A stretch of DNA of 64,000 nucleotides. It comes from a virus. Positions within the stretch are counted from its first letter, which is position 1. The number at the start of each line of letters is the position of its first letter. The stretch is taken from positions 1 to 64,000 of the IMG/VR virus record IMGVR_UViG_3300044981_000078. The stretch is one strand, 5' to 3'. The position numbers were made by a program, and so were the translations under genes. The notes beneath the pieces were generated by a model. It searched no databases. It was not told the DNA's origin and saw nothing but the letters and a program-made list of their open reading frames with translations. This document shows positions 28,203 through 36,435 of the stretch, in pieces.

Positions 28203-28613
28203 ATGATGGACATACACAACAAACTAGTACACGCTGCAACGGACTTTGACCGGAAGCAATCAAGCAAGCCCTATAACATATACGCTCTGGGACGCTATCT
28301 CAAAGCAATCGAGGACGCTGAAGTGGATATCGCGGAACAGCACATCACGATCCGCAAGGCGCTATTTGGACATTTTAATGGGCGATTGCTTGACGTGATG
28401 CTTAAGGCAGTTGGCGAAACAAAGTCTACATCGGAAGAGGTTCGCGAATCAGACCGCAACTATTTTCGATCAGGAATCTGCAAGGACTGTGGGAACGGGA
28501 CATTGAACAACGAGACCAACGAACAGTTTGTCGAGTCTGACAACAGCGTAGCCTGCGTGCGCTGCGGTTCTTCTCATGTTGACGGTGACCTTTACAATGA
28601 GGAGAAAGTATAA
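28203..28613 (+). CDS. Early protein with zinc-binding C-terminus
   Basis: 136 residues from ATG 28203 (MMDIHNKLVHAATDF) after GGAGGG. Helical N-terminal two thirds, then CKDCGNGTL...CVRCGSSHVDGD (about 98-130), a likely zinc ribbon. Not recognised. Confidence 0.6.
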   Translation: MMDIHNKLVHAATDFDRKQSSKPYNIYALGRYLKAIEDAEVDIAEQHITIRKALFGHFNGRLLDVMLKAVGETKSTSEEVRESDRNYFRSGICKDCGNGTLNNETNEQFVESDNSVACVRCGSSHVDGDLYNEEKV

Positions 28614-28861
28614 TGGACGCGGTTTGCACCGGCGGTCTCGCCAGACTCCATGATATTCGCCGCGAACTAGAGCACGGCGGGTTTGTTCGTTTCGTTTGGG
28701 GTAATTATGGTGGTGAACTGTTGTTTCATGCCGATGGTGAATACTTCACAGCAATTGATGGCCGAAGCTATCAGGCATTTCTCCGTGACGCGGACAAGCG
28801 GTACAATCGAACAGAACGTGGCAGCACAGAGCAGTCCAATCTTGTTATCGAATGGAGGTAG
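28613..28861 (+). CDS. Small hypothetical protein
   Basis: 82 residues, GGAGAAAG before the ATG, 1-base overlap with the previous gene. Aromatic-rich centre (FVRFVWGNYGGELLFHADGE). Function unknown. Confidence 0.5.
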   Translation: MDAVCTGGLARLHDIRRELEHGGFVRFVWGNYGGELLFHADGEYFTAIDGRSYQAFLRDADKRYNRTERGSTEQSNLVIEWR

Positions 28862-28865
28862 TCCA

Positions 28866-29030
28866 ATGAACTGCGGACCCTACACTCTCCCAAAGTATCC
28901 GGACGACGCAACCCTGACCGATATCGAGCGCGAAGACAGCAGGATACAGATAGAATTGCTTGACAGGCTATCTGACGAATGGCTGCACCTACGCGCTGCG
29001 GTTGATGAACTGACACACATGGTGAACTAA
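28866..29030 (+). CDS. Small hypothetical protein
   Basis: 54 residues (MNCGPYTLPKYPDDATLTDI), acidic and helical C-terminus. GGAGGTAG before the ATG. Missed by simple frame calls that start upstream. Function unknown. Confidence 0.5.
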   Translation: MNCGPYTLPKYPDDATLTDIEREDSRIQIELLDRLSDEWLHLRAAVDELTHMVN

Positions 29031-29257
29031 TGACCCGCACCGTAAACAATCTATCCGCCGGTCGTCTCAACAGCATGACCCGCAATTGGGCTCACTCAGT
29101 CCAGCGCAAGGGCACCAAGCCTGATTGGGTTGATCTGTGGGACTTGGTCGCGCAGTGGGACGACCAGCGCAAGATTGTCACATGCACAAGTTGCGGCACT
29201 GAGCTTAAGAATTTATCGTGGGCTCAAGAGCACGCACAGCGAAACAATCTAATTTAG
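29030..29257 (+). CDS. Small hypothetical protein
   Basis: 75 residues overlapping the previous stop (TAATG). A CTSCG motif near the C-terminus hints at a single metal knuckle. Basic first half. Function unknown. Confidence 0.5.
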   Translation: MTRTVNNLSAGRLNSMTRNWAHSVQRKGTKPDWVDLWDLVAQWDDQRKIVTCTSCGTELKNLSWAQEHAQRNNLI

Positions 29258-29267
29258 GAGGATTCAA

Positions 29268-29600
29268 GTGGGAGATCGAGCGAACGTCAAAGTAGTGGAT
29301 TTTGATTCGACTGTGTTTCTTTATACTCACTGGTCAGGCTCTGAATTGCCCACAGTTCTTCAAGCAGCACTGAAGCGCGGCAGAGAGCGATGGGACGATG
29401 GCCAATATCTCACTCGCATTATTTTCTGCGAGATGATCGGAAAAGATAGTGGACTGACTGGATATGGCATTTCATCCGTTGTCGGAGACGGCGATGACCA
29501 CATCATCACGGTTAATATTCAGAAGCAGACTGTCTCTATCGGTGACGAGAAATTTGATTTCGAAGACTATGTTACGATGAAAAAACCAAGTTGGTACTAG
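29268..29600 (+). CDS. Conserved-type phage protein (MGDRANVKV start)
   Basis: 110 residues from GTG 29268 after AGGAGG. The pattern MGDRANVKVVDFDSTVFLYT then HWSGSELP recurs in many phage and bacterial small proteins of unknown function (recollection). Last gene of its operon; followed by a palindrome-T element. Confidence 0.6.
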   Translation: MGDRANVKVVDFDSTVFLYTHWSGSELPTVLQAALKRGRERWDDGQYLTRIIFCEMIGKDSGLTGYGISSVVGDGDDHIITVNIQKQTVSIGDEKFDFEDYVTMKKPSWY

Positions 29601-29610
29601 TACGTTTTTG
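29593..29610 (+). terminator. Second palindrome-T element
   Basis: GGTACTAGTAC-G-TTTTTGTTTT at the end of the gene, a near copy of 28132-28148. Confidence 0.35.
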
Positions 29611-29614
29611 TTTT

Positions 29615-29650
29615 AAAAAAAAAAAACGGGAATTATATAGATAACTCCCG
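29615..29650 (-). terminator. Minus-strand terminator facing left
   Basis: Read on the minus strand: hairpin CGGGAGTTAT/ATAATTCCCG, then a 12-base T run (29615-29626). It would stop antisense transcripts entering the early operon from the right. Confidence 0.5.
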
Positions 29651-29717
29651 CAAGTAAACAAGGGACTTTAAGTGCCGTGTTTACGTTAAAAATCTTTGCC
29701 CGATTCGCAGAATGTAC

Positions 29718-29746
29718 TTGACTACCTTACGGTAGTTATGTATATT
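29718..29746 (+). promoter_or_regulatory. Promoter with operator-like inverted repeat
   Basis: TTGACT, 17-base spacer, TATATT. The spacer contains ACTACC-TTAC-GGTAGT (29721-29736), an inverted repeat overlapping the -35, a likely repressor site. It drives the zinc protein and transposase. Confidence 0.65.
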
Positions 29747-29767
29747 GTGAGCATGGAGGCAGCGCAC

Positions 29768-29959
29768 ATGATAAACTCTTTTGCACCTCGGGATGGGAAA
29801 TGCGAAGACTGTGGCGAGACTCGTTCGCTAAAGGATGGCCTGTGCCACGAATGCACGCAGGCTGAGATTGATGCCAGCAATTGCGCAGAGTGCAATCTTA
29901 CCCAGTCCGCTTGTGTCTGCGAAGGCGGCCCTTGGATTCCGGGCGGGTATCGCCTATGA
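29768..29959 (+). CDS. Small zinc-ribbon protein next to transposase
   Basis: 63 residues from ATG 29768 (GGAGG upstream). An alternative ATG at 29753 coincides with the predicted transcript start. Motifs CEDCGETRSLKDGLCHEC and CAECNLTQSACVC are two zinc sites. Stop overlaps the transposase start (ATGA), suggesting coupling. Confidence 0.6.
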   Translation: MINSFAPRDGKCEDCGETRSLKDGLCHECTQAEIDASNCAECNLTQSACVCEGGPWIPGGYRL

Positions 29960-30873
29960 GCCGCTCAACGATCAGCACGTTCAAACTTTTTGAACTGTTC
30001 CCACACGAGCCTTCCGCTCGGAAGTATCTGGAAGGCCGTCTCTGGCCGAATGGCGTTACCTGTCCCGAGTGCAAGTCCAAAGAGCGGATTACGGCGCGCA
30101 AGGATGGCTTTTACCGATGCAACGCCTGCAAACTGGACTTCACGGTGCGAACCAAGACAATTTTCGAGCGTTCGCACGTACCGCTTCACAAGTGGCTGTA
30201 TGCCATGTATTTGCTTGTGACAGCCCGCAAGGGCATCTCTAGCCTACAGTTGGGCAAAGAGATAGGTATTACTCAGAAATCGGCGTGGTTCGTCCTACAC
30301 AGGCTCCGTGAGGCTTGCGGAACTAAATTGGAGTTGCTTCAAGGAACCGTCGAAGTAGATGAGACATTCTTCGGCGGCGAGGAAAACAATCGGCACATGT
30401 ACGACCGCATCCACAAACCAAGGGAACGCACTGAAAAGACTATCGTAGTCGGGATGCGCCAACGCGGAGGGCACACGGTCGCCAAGATCGTACCTAGCAC
30501 TGGCGGGTTAGCCCTTCGCGGCGCGATTCATGAGAATGTTGCGCCTGGTACGCGAATCCTGTCCGATGACTACGGCAGCTATACCGCGCTTCCGAAAGAG
30601 GGCTTCCAGCACGATTCAGTGAAGCATGTTACAGGCGAATACGTGCGTGGCGATGTCCACACGAACGGGATTGAATCGGTTTGGGCTGTTATGAAGCGCG
30701 GGATGCACGGCGTCTACCATCACGCCGACAAGAAGCATATGGGCAGATACGTGAACGAATTTACCTTCCGACTAAACCAAGGCAATGTCTCTCGCCATAC
30801 TACGGAACGGCTGGATAGTTTCGTTGACGCCGTAGCAGGCAAGCGATTGACTTTCTCAAGGCTGACCGCATGA
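29956..30873 (+). CDS. IS1595 (ISXO2-like) family transposase, copy 1
   Basis: 305 residues. N-terminal zinc ribbon CPECKSKERITARKDGFYRCNACK (about 36-59), helix-turn-helix region (LQLGKEIGITQKSAWFVLHR), then the catalytic domain with VEVDETFFGG (first D), ILSDDYGSY (second D) and the N/E-H region HTNGIESVWAVMKRGMHGVY. The family uses DDNK/E-H chemistry. No terminal inverted repeats were found around it, so it may be a stand-alone or domesticated gene. Related to the copy at 62648. Confidence 0.88.
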   Translation: MSRSTISTFKLFELFPHEPSARKYLEGRLWPNGVTCPECKSKERITARKDGFYRCNACKLDFTVRTKTIFERSHVPLHKWLYAMYLLVTARKGISSLQLGKEIGITQKSAWFVLHRLREACGTKLELLQGTVEVDETFFGGEENNRHMYDRIHKPRERTEKTIVVGMRQRGGHTVAKIVPSTGGLALRGAIHENVAPGTRILSDDYGSYTALPKEGFQHDSVKHVTGEYVRGDVHTNGIESVWAVMKRGMHGVYHHADKKHMGRYVNEFTFRLNQGNVSRHTTERLDSFVDAVAGKRLTFSRLTA

Positions 30874-31094
30874 GAAAGGGAAGCAAGCGTTGTACAGGTT
30901 TGGTTTGGCATGAACCTAAAGTCTGTGTACGCGGGTATTGGAGGCAATGCGGAAATGAAGCAACCCATCAAGTCGGAGGAAAATACGGGAGATACTTTTG
31001 CGACAGTTGCAGACCCCGTACAGATTCTCAATCAGACAGCGGATTTAGTGTTGATGTATCGTCCGAAAATAAAAACGAAGGCTGCAAAGCGTAG
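30870..31094 (+). CDS. Small zinc-finger protein (alternative frame to next)
   Basis: 74 residues, ATG overlapping the transposase stop. CTGLVWHEPKVC...CGNEATHQVGGKYGRYFCDSC (about 8-47) is a convincing zinc pattern. The second half overlaps another plausible gene in a different frame, so only one may be real. Confidence 0.45.
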   Translation: MRKGSKRCTGLVWHEPKVCVRGYWRQCGNEATHQVGGKYGRYFCDSCRPRTDSQSDSGFSVDVSSENKNEGCKA

Positions 31095-31149
31095 AGTACG
31101 AAGGAATAAGCGTGCGGCGAAGGATAAGGACAAGCCGAAATCAAGGTAG
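30955..31149 (+). CDS. Small basic protein
   Basis: 64 residues from ATG 30955 (MKQPIKSEENTGDTFATVAD), with GGAGG 11 bases upstream. The tail KTKAAKRRVRRNKRAAKDKD is strongly basic, suggesting nucleic-acid binding. Overlaps the zinc-finger ORF in another frame. Confidence 0.5.
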   Translation: MKQPIKSEENTGDTFATVADPVQILNQTADLVLMYRPKIKTKAAKRRVRRNKRAAKDKDKPKSR

Positions 31150-31179
31150 TCAACTATATAATTCCAAAAAAAAAACATG

Positions 31180-31208
31180 TTGACACCAAATTGGGGATAT
31201 GAGACCAT
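31180..31208 (+). promoter_or_regulatory. Promoter of the DUF932 gene
   Basis: TTGACA, 17-base spacer, GACCAT, with the shared block TGAGACCATCAGTA, like the promoter at 28153. Confidence 0.6.
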
Positions 31209-31256
31209 CAGTATATCAAATACGAATCGGCACCGAGCCGAAGAAAAGAGAATACA

Positions 31257-32051
31257 GTGACCAATCTGACGAACCAAGAAATTCAGCGATATGCTCCAAG
31301 CTGTTTCGCAGGTCAGGCTCACGAGTCCCGTTCCTCGCGCTACACATTCCTTCCGACCATCGATGTTATTGACGGTTTGCGCGATGCTGGTTTTCATCCG
31401 GTGATGGCCTGTCAGTCCCGCACCCGGGTCGCTGGTAAACAGTTTTTCACAAAGCACATGCTTCGCTTCCGTTCCACCGACCAGACAGCTATCACTGTTG
31501 GCGATTCTCTGCTTGAGACTGTCTTGGTCAATTCACACGATGGTACGAGCAGCTATCAGGTTATGCTTGGCGTCTTCCGCCTGGTCTGTTCGAACGGCAT
31601 GATCGTTGGTGATACATTTGACTCGGTCAAGGTCCGACATGTTGGCAATATCGTTGAGGACGTGGTTAAGGCTACCGCGAACCTCTTGAGCAATGCTCCC
31701 AAACTGATGGAGCTTATCAATATCTGGCGTTCGATTATGCTGACCACGGCAGAACAGCTAGCGTTTGCGACCGCTGCCCACCAGTTGATTTTCACCGAAG
31801 GCTCCAACATAGCCCAAGCTATCACTCCCGACCGGCTTCTCGCAGTTCGCCGTGGTGGTGATCAGGGCTCTGACCTCTATACCACGTTTAACCGTGTGCA
31901 AGAGGCTGCGGTTCGCGGTGGCATCCGTGGCAATCGTTTGCCCGGCATGAATCGTCTGCGGTCACGCTCGGTCGAATCGATTGACCGCAATGTCAACCTG
32001 AACAAATCGCTTTGGACTCTGGCCGAGGAAATGGCTAAGCTCAAGGGGTAA
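31257..32051 (+). CDS. DUF932 family protein
   Basis: 264 residues from GTG 31257. The segments YTFLPTIDVIDGLRDAGF, GKQFFTKHMLRFR, VLVNSHDGTSSYQVMLGVFR and LVCSNGMIVGDTFDSVKVRH are typical of the DUF932 / phage-plasmid-like family. Exact role unknown; common in early regions of phages and on plasmids near anti-defence or maintenance genes. Confidence 0.85.
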   Translation: MTNLTNQEIQRYAPSCFAGQAHESRSSRYTFLPTIDVIDGLRDAGFHPVMACQSRTRVAGKQFFTKHMLRFRSTDQTAITVGDSLLETVLVNSHDGTSSYQVMLGVFRLVCSNGMIVGDTFDSVKVRHVGNIVEDVVKATANLLSNAPKLMELINIWRSIMLTTAEQLAFATAAHQLIFTEGSNIAQAITPDRLLAVRRGGDQGSDLYTTFNRVQEAAVRGGIRGNRLPGMNRLRSRSVESIDRNVNLNKSLWTLAEEMAKLKG

Positions 32052-32111
32052 GTTATTCTGCCTAGGGCTCTCCGAGCCCCAGGCTGAGCAACTTGCTCAC
32101 TCGGAGGAATT

Positions 32112-32546
32112 GTGGCAACTAAGAAGAACTTAAACCGTAACACTGTCCGCATGCTCCACAAGGTTCAAAGGTTTTTGATGGAAGAGCCGAGGCGGTTTAA
32201 TATGCGGGATGGCGTCGTATCTTCAACTGCTATTAAAGAGCAACTCGAACAGCCGCCTTGCGGTACCGCGTGCTGTATCGCAGGAGCGATCTATATTCTC
32301 GGTAACAATATCGCTCTCCATGGCCAGTATATCAGTTTAGGAACCATTGAACACTACGCTGCCGAAAAGTTCAATCTCAAGGGTGGTTTAGCGTCCCGAT
32401 TGTTTTACGACACCTACGGAACCCCCTCAAACCGCTGGCCTGATCTTTACGTTAAGGCATATCAAGCCGCGCAGACCCCGCTCGAACGCGCCTGCATCGG
32501 TGTCGCACGTATCGAGCACTTCATTGCGACCGACGGACAAGAATAG
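32112..32546 (+). CDS. Hypothetical protein
   Basis: 144 residues from GTG 32112 (GAGGAAT upstream). Contains PPCGTACCIAGAIYILGNN and a helical second half. Cysteines at about 50-55 could bind metal. Not recognised. Confidence 0.6.
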   Translation: MATKKNLNRNTVRMLHKVQRFLMEEPRRFNMRDGVVSSTAIKEQLEQPPCGTACCIAGAIYILGNNIALHGQYISLGTIEHYAAEKFNLKGGLASRLFYDTYGTPSNRWPDLYVKAYQAAQTPLERACIGVARIEHFIATDGQE

Positions 32547-32548
32547 AC

Positions 32549-32707
32549 ATGACCAGGCTCCGCGAAAACGAGATAGCCGACCGCTGCTATCACTGGTGTG
32601 TGATCGGTCGTCACGATTGGTCGCACGAAGTTCGGCAGTGCAAGAGAAACGAACCGCCCGATACATATAAGCGGAACTGCCCGAAACATACGGAGGAGGT
32701 CCCGTGA
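32549..32707 (+). CDS. Small Cys/His-rich protein
   Basis: 52 residues from ATG 32549 (MTRLRENEIADRCYHWCVIG). Cys and His spacing (CYHWC...H...C...CPKH) suggests zinc binding. Stop overlaps the next GTG start. Confidence 0.5.
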   Translation: MTRLRENEIADRCYHWCVIGRHDWSHEVRQCKRNEPPDTYKRNCPKHTEEVP

Positions 32708-33150
32708 AACAATTAGCGCCGGGGGTTTTTATTGTTGGTAGGTATGAGCCTCAACAGCTTGATGGCTCTTTGATTGGTAGGGAGCTTGTCACTCTCACAT
32801 CTGATTTGAAAACCCAAGGATATGGATCATGGACCGGAGGAGATTGGCAAGATCATCAGGCCGCAGCGGAAGTTAGACCTCCTGATGTTACCCAGATGAT
32901 TTTAGATAGACCAGAGTATATTTCCGACTGGCATCGAGATAACTCAGGCAAACCGGGTGGCGTTGTTGTGTGGTCTAACCGTGAACAGACAGAAATCAAG
33001 TTAAAAGATGGAACTGTCTTATGTCCAGACTCGTGCGACGTTCTTTTGATATCCAACGCAGAAGTAGAGCATCGCACCCCGCAAAAGATATCAAAAGATC
33101 GTTGGTTCTTCCGGCGTCATGTCGAGCTTCCAGATTGGCCCGGTTTATGA
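32704..33150 (+). CDS. Possible 2OG-Fe(II) oxygenase-like protein
   Basis: 148 residues from GTG 32704 (GGAGG upstream). ISDWHRDNSGKPGGVVVWSN gives H-x-D, VEHRTP gives a second H, and KDRWFFRRHV a trailing Arg, the order used by 2-oxoglutarate/iron oxygenases. The segment is small for the fold and the match is motif-level only. If correct it might modify nucleic acid or protein. Confidence 0.4.
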   Translation: MKQLAPGVFIVGRYEPQQLDGSLIGRELVTLTSDLKTQGYGSWTGGDWQDHQAAAEVRPPDVTQMILDRPEYISDWHRDNSGKPGGVVVWSNREQTEIKLKDGTVLCPDSCDVLLISNAEVEHRTPQKISKDRWFFRRHVELPDWPGL

Positions 33151-33356
33151 TTAATCCTGTAGAGTGTTCGTGGCCCTGCTGTAGACAGCTAGGCTGGCAC
33201 AAATTTGAGACCGATCAGCGTTACTGTACTGAGCACTATAATAAGGTGCTGAGAAACCGGGATTACATTATAGAACTATGGGAGCGGCTACAGTATGACC
33301 GAGCGCAGCGACAAAATAGACAAGATCAATCAGCGGATAGTCGCCCTAATGCTTGA
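33147..33356 (+). CDS. Small Cys-rich protein
   Basis: 69 residues from ATG 33147, overlapping the previous stop (ATGA). ECSWPCCRQLGWHKFETDQRYC is a compact metal-binding pattern; the C-terminal half is a charged helix. Confidence 0.55.
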   Translation: MINPVECSWPCCRQLGWHKFETDQRYCTEHYNKVLRNRDYIIELWERLQYDRAQRQNRQDQSADSRPNA

Positions 33357-33459
33357 ACGTAAGCAGGCCGAGCGACACGGCACATGGACACAAGAGGAAG
33401 CAATCTACAAGCAGATAGAAGTGCTTGAAAAACAAATCAAGAAGATCGAGGACGAATGA
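33295..33459 (+). CDS. Small coiled-coil protein
   Basis: 54 residues from ATG 33295, overlapping the previous gene by 62 bases in another frame (MTERSDKIDKINQRIVALML). Heptad-like throughout. Stop overlaps the next ATG. Confidence 0.5.
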   Translation: MTERSDKIDKINQRIVALMLERKQAERHGTWTQEEAIYKQIEVLEKQIKKIEDE

Positions 33460-33794
33460 GAGTCACGTCCAGCGAACTACGGCACAGCATATTCATCGGT
33501 ATCGTGATTGGTATAATTCTCATTTTGTGCTTTGTGTTGCATGCGGAGGACAAGATCGAACGCCGCTACATCAGAATCTTGGCGAAAGACCCGCAGACAA
33601 ACGGACGCGCCATAATGCCTATGGTCGCCCCGATTGTCTTTGTACGACAGATCGCCGGACCTGAGTTACCGGAGGACAAAGGCAGCACGGCGTGTCATTG
33701 GTCTCAGAAGATTGAGAACGGCAAGCCGGTGATTGTTGGGGATTGCGATCAGGGTGTCAAGTTGGTAGTTACTGGATTAGATTTGAATTATTAG
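33456..33794 (+). CDS. Membrane-anchored protein
   Basis: 112 residues. One N-terminal span (about 11-29, IFIGIVIGIILILCFVLHAE), then a soluble domain with two cysteines (CHW...DCD). Layout suits an envelope protein or inner-membrane spanin, but there is no lysis gene beside it. Confidence 0.5.
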   Translation: MRVTSSELRHSIFIGIVIGIILILCFVLHAEDKIERRYIRILAKDPQTNGRAIMPMVAPIVFVRQIAGPELPEDKGSTACHWSQKIENGKPVIVGDCDQGVKLVVTGLDLNY

Positions 33795-33802
33795 GAGGCC
33801 AA

Positions 33803-33976
33803 ATGAATCTCTCGGTATTCGAAGAAGATAATAAATATGAATTATACGAAGTCTTAATAGGTAATGATTGGAAGATCATTCATCCTTGGTTACCACTAAT
33901 GCAACAAGTTCGTGGTATGCGCGGGTATCGATTGTGGGACTACGAAGGACACATAGTTAAGCAGTTTGTACGATAA
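33803..33976 (+). CDS. Small hypothetical protein
   Basis: 57 residues from ATG 33803 after AGGAGG. Aromatic and acidic (MNLSVFEEDNKYELYEVLIG). Function unknown. Confidence 0.5.
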   Translation: MNLSVFEEDNKYELYEVLIGNDWKIIHPWLPLMQQVRGMRGYRLWDYEGHIVKQFVR

Positions 33977-34043
33977 CCCCGTACCTACAGCGCATCCTCA
34001 GACACTACAAAACCCCGTATCTATTGAGACATCTTATGATACC

Positions 34044-34430
34044 ATGTCTAAACAGACACAACGGGACAGGTTTCTACGTACCGCCTTCGGGATTACCGCC
34101 GCAGAGTGGGACATAATCCTTCTATATCAAGATAAAAAATGTCCTATTTGCGGTAAGTCTATAGCCGGTAAGCCTAGGCCGCACACCGATCATGACCACG
34201 ATAATGGCAATCTTCGCGGACTGCTCTGTAGCCAGTGCAACCGCGCCCTTGGGAAGGCCCAGGACAAGCGTTGGGCGTGGGCCCCGGAGTGTTTCCTTAA
34301 AGCCTACTACTATCTTTTAAATCACCCCGCAGCCGCCGCCCTAGGTCGTCAGCCGGTTGGTTTCCCTGGTCGTATAGGCACAGCTAGATATCGTAAGTGG
34401 GCCAAAAAGAAAACCCCGTACATATCGTGA
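34044..34430 (+). CDS. Endonuclease VII-like HNH protein (no cassette leader)
   Basis: 128 residues from ATG 34044, although an upstream TTG at 33966 keeps the frame open. CPICGKSIAGKPRPHTDHDHDNGNLRGLLCSQCN is a complete endonuclease VII core. Unlike the minus-strand homologues it has no two-hairpin leader, so it may be a resident recombination nuclease resolving branched DNA. Confidence 0.75.
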   Translation: MSKQTQRDRFLRTAFGITAAEWDIILLYQDKKCPICGKSIAGKPRPHTDHDHDNGNLRGLLCSQCNRALGKAQDKRWAWAPECFLKAYYYLLNHPAAAALGRQPVGFPGRIGTARYRKWAKKKTPYIS

Positions 34431-34436
34431 GTACTT

Positions 34437-35165
34437 ATGAATATGACAATCGAAAAGTGGATTCAGTTTATCAAGGCCCACGAGAAGCTAATCATAGTCT
34501 GTCTCGGGGTATGGTTTGCGTTCCATCTGTATGGCGATGTTCTCAACTCGTGGATAGATCACGATAAGAGAAACATAGCCCTGCAGACTACAGTAGCGCA
34601 GACCGCAGCACAGAAGTCACAGGCTGACAGTGTACAGAACCAGCAGCTTGCCGAGCAGCTAGCAGATATGAAGCTGCAGTATGCTACACTGTCAGCCCAA
34701 CTGACCGCATCGATGCAAGTTCGGGCTGTAGCTACTCAAACTCAGAAGCAGAAGAACGATCAATCGACTCCGAGTGTAGTAGCATCGAGGATCACAGACA
34801 TACTTCATGTTGGGCCCAATCAGGTTGTCTCCAATGTCGGGGATGACGGTTTGACATTTACCGCAGCAGCGGCACATGTAAATGTCAACGCCTTAGAAGA
34901 CGGCCTAAAGGCCGAGGCCGATGTACTTGATTTGAATAAGCAACTCGCCGGGTGTATCGCAATCAATAAAATAGAGGAAGATACGACCGTCGGCGTACGT
35001 AAAGAACTAGCAGATGAGAAGCTGTCACATATAGCTGATGTGAAGCTCGAACAGGATAAGACAAAGTTGGCGGTAGACAATGGTAAGAAACAATTCCGTA
35101 AAGGATTTGTCTTCGGTTTCATTACCGGCTTTGTAGGCGGGATCGTCACCGGGCACAAATTCTAA
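34437..35165 (+). CDS. Large membrane-anchored coiled-coil protein
   Basis: 242 residues. N-terminal span (about 18-34, IIVCLGVWFAFHLYG), a long coiled coil (about 45-110) and a hydrophobic Gly-rich C-terminus (FGFITGFVGGIVTGHKF). It could bridge membranes or organise complexes at the inner membrane. Function unknown. Confidence 0.55.
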   Translation: MNMTIEKWIQFIKAHEKLIIVCLGVWFAFHLYGDVLNSWIDHDKRNIALQTTVAQTAAQKSQADSVQNQQLAEQLADMKLQYATLSAQLTASMQVRAVATQTQKQKNDQSTPSVVASRITDILHVGPNQVVSNVGDDGLTFTAAAAHVNVNALEDGLKAEADVLDLNKQLAGCIAINKIEEDTTVGVRKELADEKLSHIADVKLEQDKTKLAVDNGKKQFRKGFVFGFITGFVGGIVTGHKF

Positions 35166-35902
35166 TGACTGAGAAAGCGAAGATAGTTCTCATCGATATT
35201 GAAACTGCTCCGTCTCTCGGGTGGGTCTGGGCGAAATATGACACAAATGTCATAGATTTTAAAACCGATTGGTACATACTTTCATTTGCATACAAGACTC
35301 TGGGCGGAGGCAAGGTTCAAACAAAATGCCTAGCCGATTACCCGGGGTATAAAAAAGATTTAGAAAACGACAAAGCTCTTGTAAGCGACCTTTGGAAAGT
35401 GTTCGATGAAGCTGATATTTTGTTGGGGCACAATTTAGATTCTTTTGATATCCGAAAAGCAAATGCGAGATTTCTCACACACGGATTACCGCCGCCGTCT
35501 CCGTTTAAGACAATCGACACTTTGAAAATTGCACGGAGGGCGTTTAAGTTCGATTCAAATAAGTTAGATGACTTGGGACGGTATCTCGGTATCGGGCGCA
35601 AACTACCTCATACTGGTTTTCATTTGTGGCGCTCTTGTATGACGGGGGATTTGAGAGCTTGGGGCCTTATGTGTCGATATAATGCCCAGGATATAAGCTT
35701 GCTTGAGAAGGTATACTACGCTGTTCGTGCTTGGTCTCCTACGCACGCTAATGTGAATAAAGGCGAACCAGAGACCTGTCCGAAGTGTGGAAGTAAGGAT
35801 GTTCAGCGTAGAGGATTCAACTTTACCCTGCTTCGAAAGAAACAGCGTTTTATGTGTACGAAGTGTCGCGGCTGGTTCGAGGGAAGTGTCGAAAAGGTAT
35901 GA
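35165..35902 (+). CDS. DnaQ/RNase H-like exonuclease with zinc ribbon
   Basis: 245 residues. Exonuclease motifs IDIETAP (about 11-17), GHNLDSFDIRKAN (about 90-102) and YNAQDISLLEKVY (about 176-188) match a DEDD-type 3'-5' exonuclease. C-terminal CPKCGSKDVQRRGFN...CTKC ribbon (about 205-235). Overlaps the previous stop. Possibly proofreading or RNA decay. Confidence 0.75.
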   Translation: MTEKAKIVLIDIETAPSLGWVWAKYDTNVIDFKTDWYILSFAYKTLGGGKVQTKCLADYPGYKKDLENDKALVSDLWKVFDEADILLGHNLDSFDIRKANARFLTHGLPPPSPFKTIDTLKIARRAFKFDSNKLDDLGRYLGIGRKLPHTGFHLWRSCMTGDLRAWGLMCRYNAQDISLLEKVYYAVRAWSPTHANVNKGEPETCPKCGSKDVQRRGFNFTLLRKKQRFMCTKCRGWFEGSVEKV

Positions 35903-36435
35903 TCGACAACACTCCGGAAAAGATAAAACAGTACTGGTTAGACCAAGCTCCGGAGTATGTCGAGGCCATTAGCGATCCAGTGTACCAGCAAGAACAGTTT
36001 TTACGAATTTCGCTTCGTCCGGATGACAATGTAAAGTGGCGGGAGAAGCTAGAATCATTAGACCCAGCGCATCCGAAGGCATCGGTTCCGGACTGGGTTC
36101 GGTGGGCGAAGCGTAAGAAGCAAGACTTTAGGTGTTTCATTCTCGGTTGGCACGAGAACGACTGGATGCTCAATAAGCAGTCAGGAGAGATTCAACAGGT
36201 CGGCATCCTTACACTAGATCACACCTTGGCGGCGCATCATGGTGGTCTAACTACTGATGCGAATACCAAAATGATCGCAGAGATCGCCAACCTGAAAAAG
36301 GGATGTAAGCTGAAAACATATGACGAGATGCGACAATTTCTTCATACAATTTATGAGCTTTATATCCCGGACCCGGTAGAGCTAATAGCAATTGAATCCA
36401 TGAGAATGAAAAATATTAAGAAGGTGAAACTGTAA
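35899..36435 (+). CDS. Hypothetical protein, weakly HNH-like
   Basis: 178 residues from ATG 35899 (overlap ATGA). TLDHTLAAHHGGLTTDANTK has a D-H...N spacing reminiscent of HNH enzymes, but zinc cysteines are lacking, so function is not assigned. Confidence 0.55.
   Translation: MIDNTPEKIKQYWLDQAPEYVEAISDPVYQQEQFLRISLRPDDNVKWREKLESLDPAHPKASVPDWVRWAKRKKQDFRCFILGWHENDWMLNKQSGEIQQVGILTLDHTLAAHHGGLTTDANTKMIAEIANLKKGCKLKTYDEMRQFLHTIYELYIPDPVELIAIESMRMKNIKKVKL

Noticed and set aside
34044-34430. Seventh member of the leader-hairpin endonuclease family
   Set aside because: The protein core fits, but no CC-loop hairpin precedes it and it lies on the other strand, so it was kept separate.
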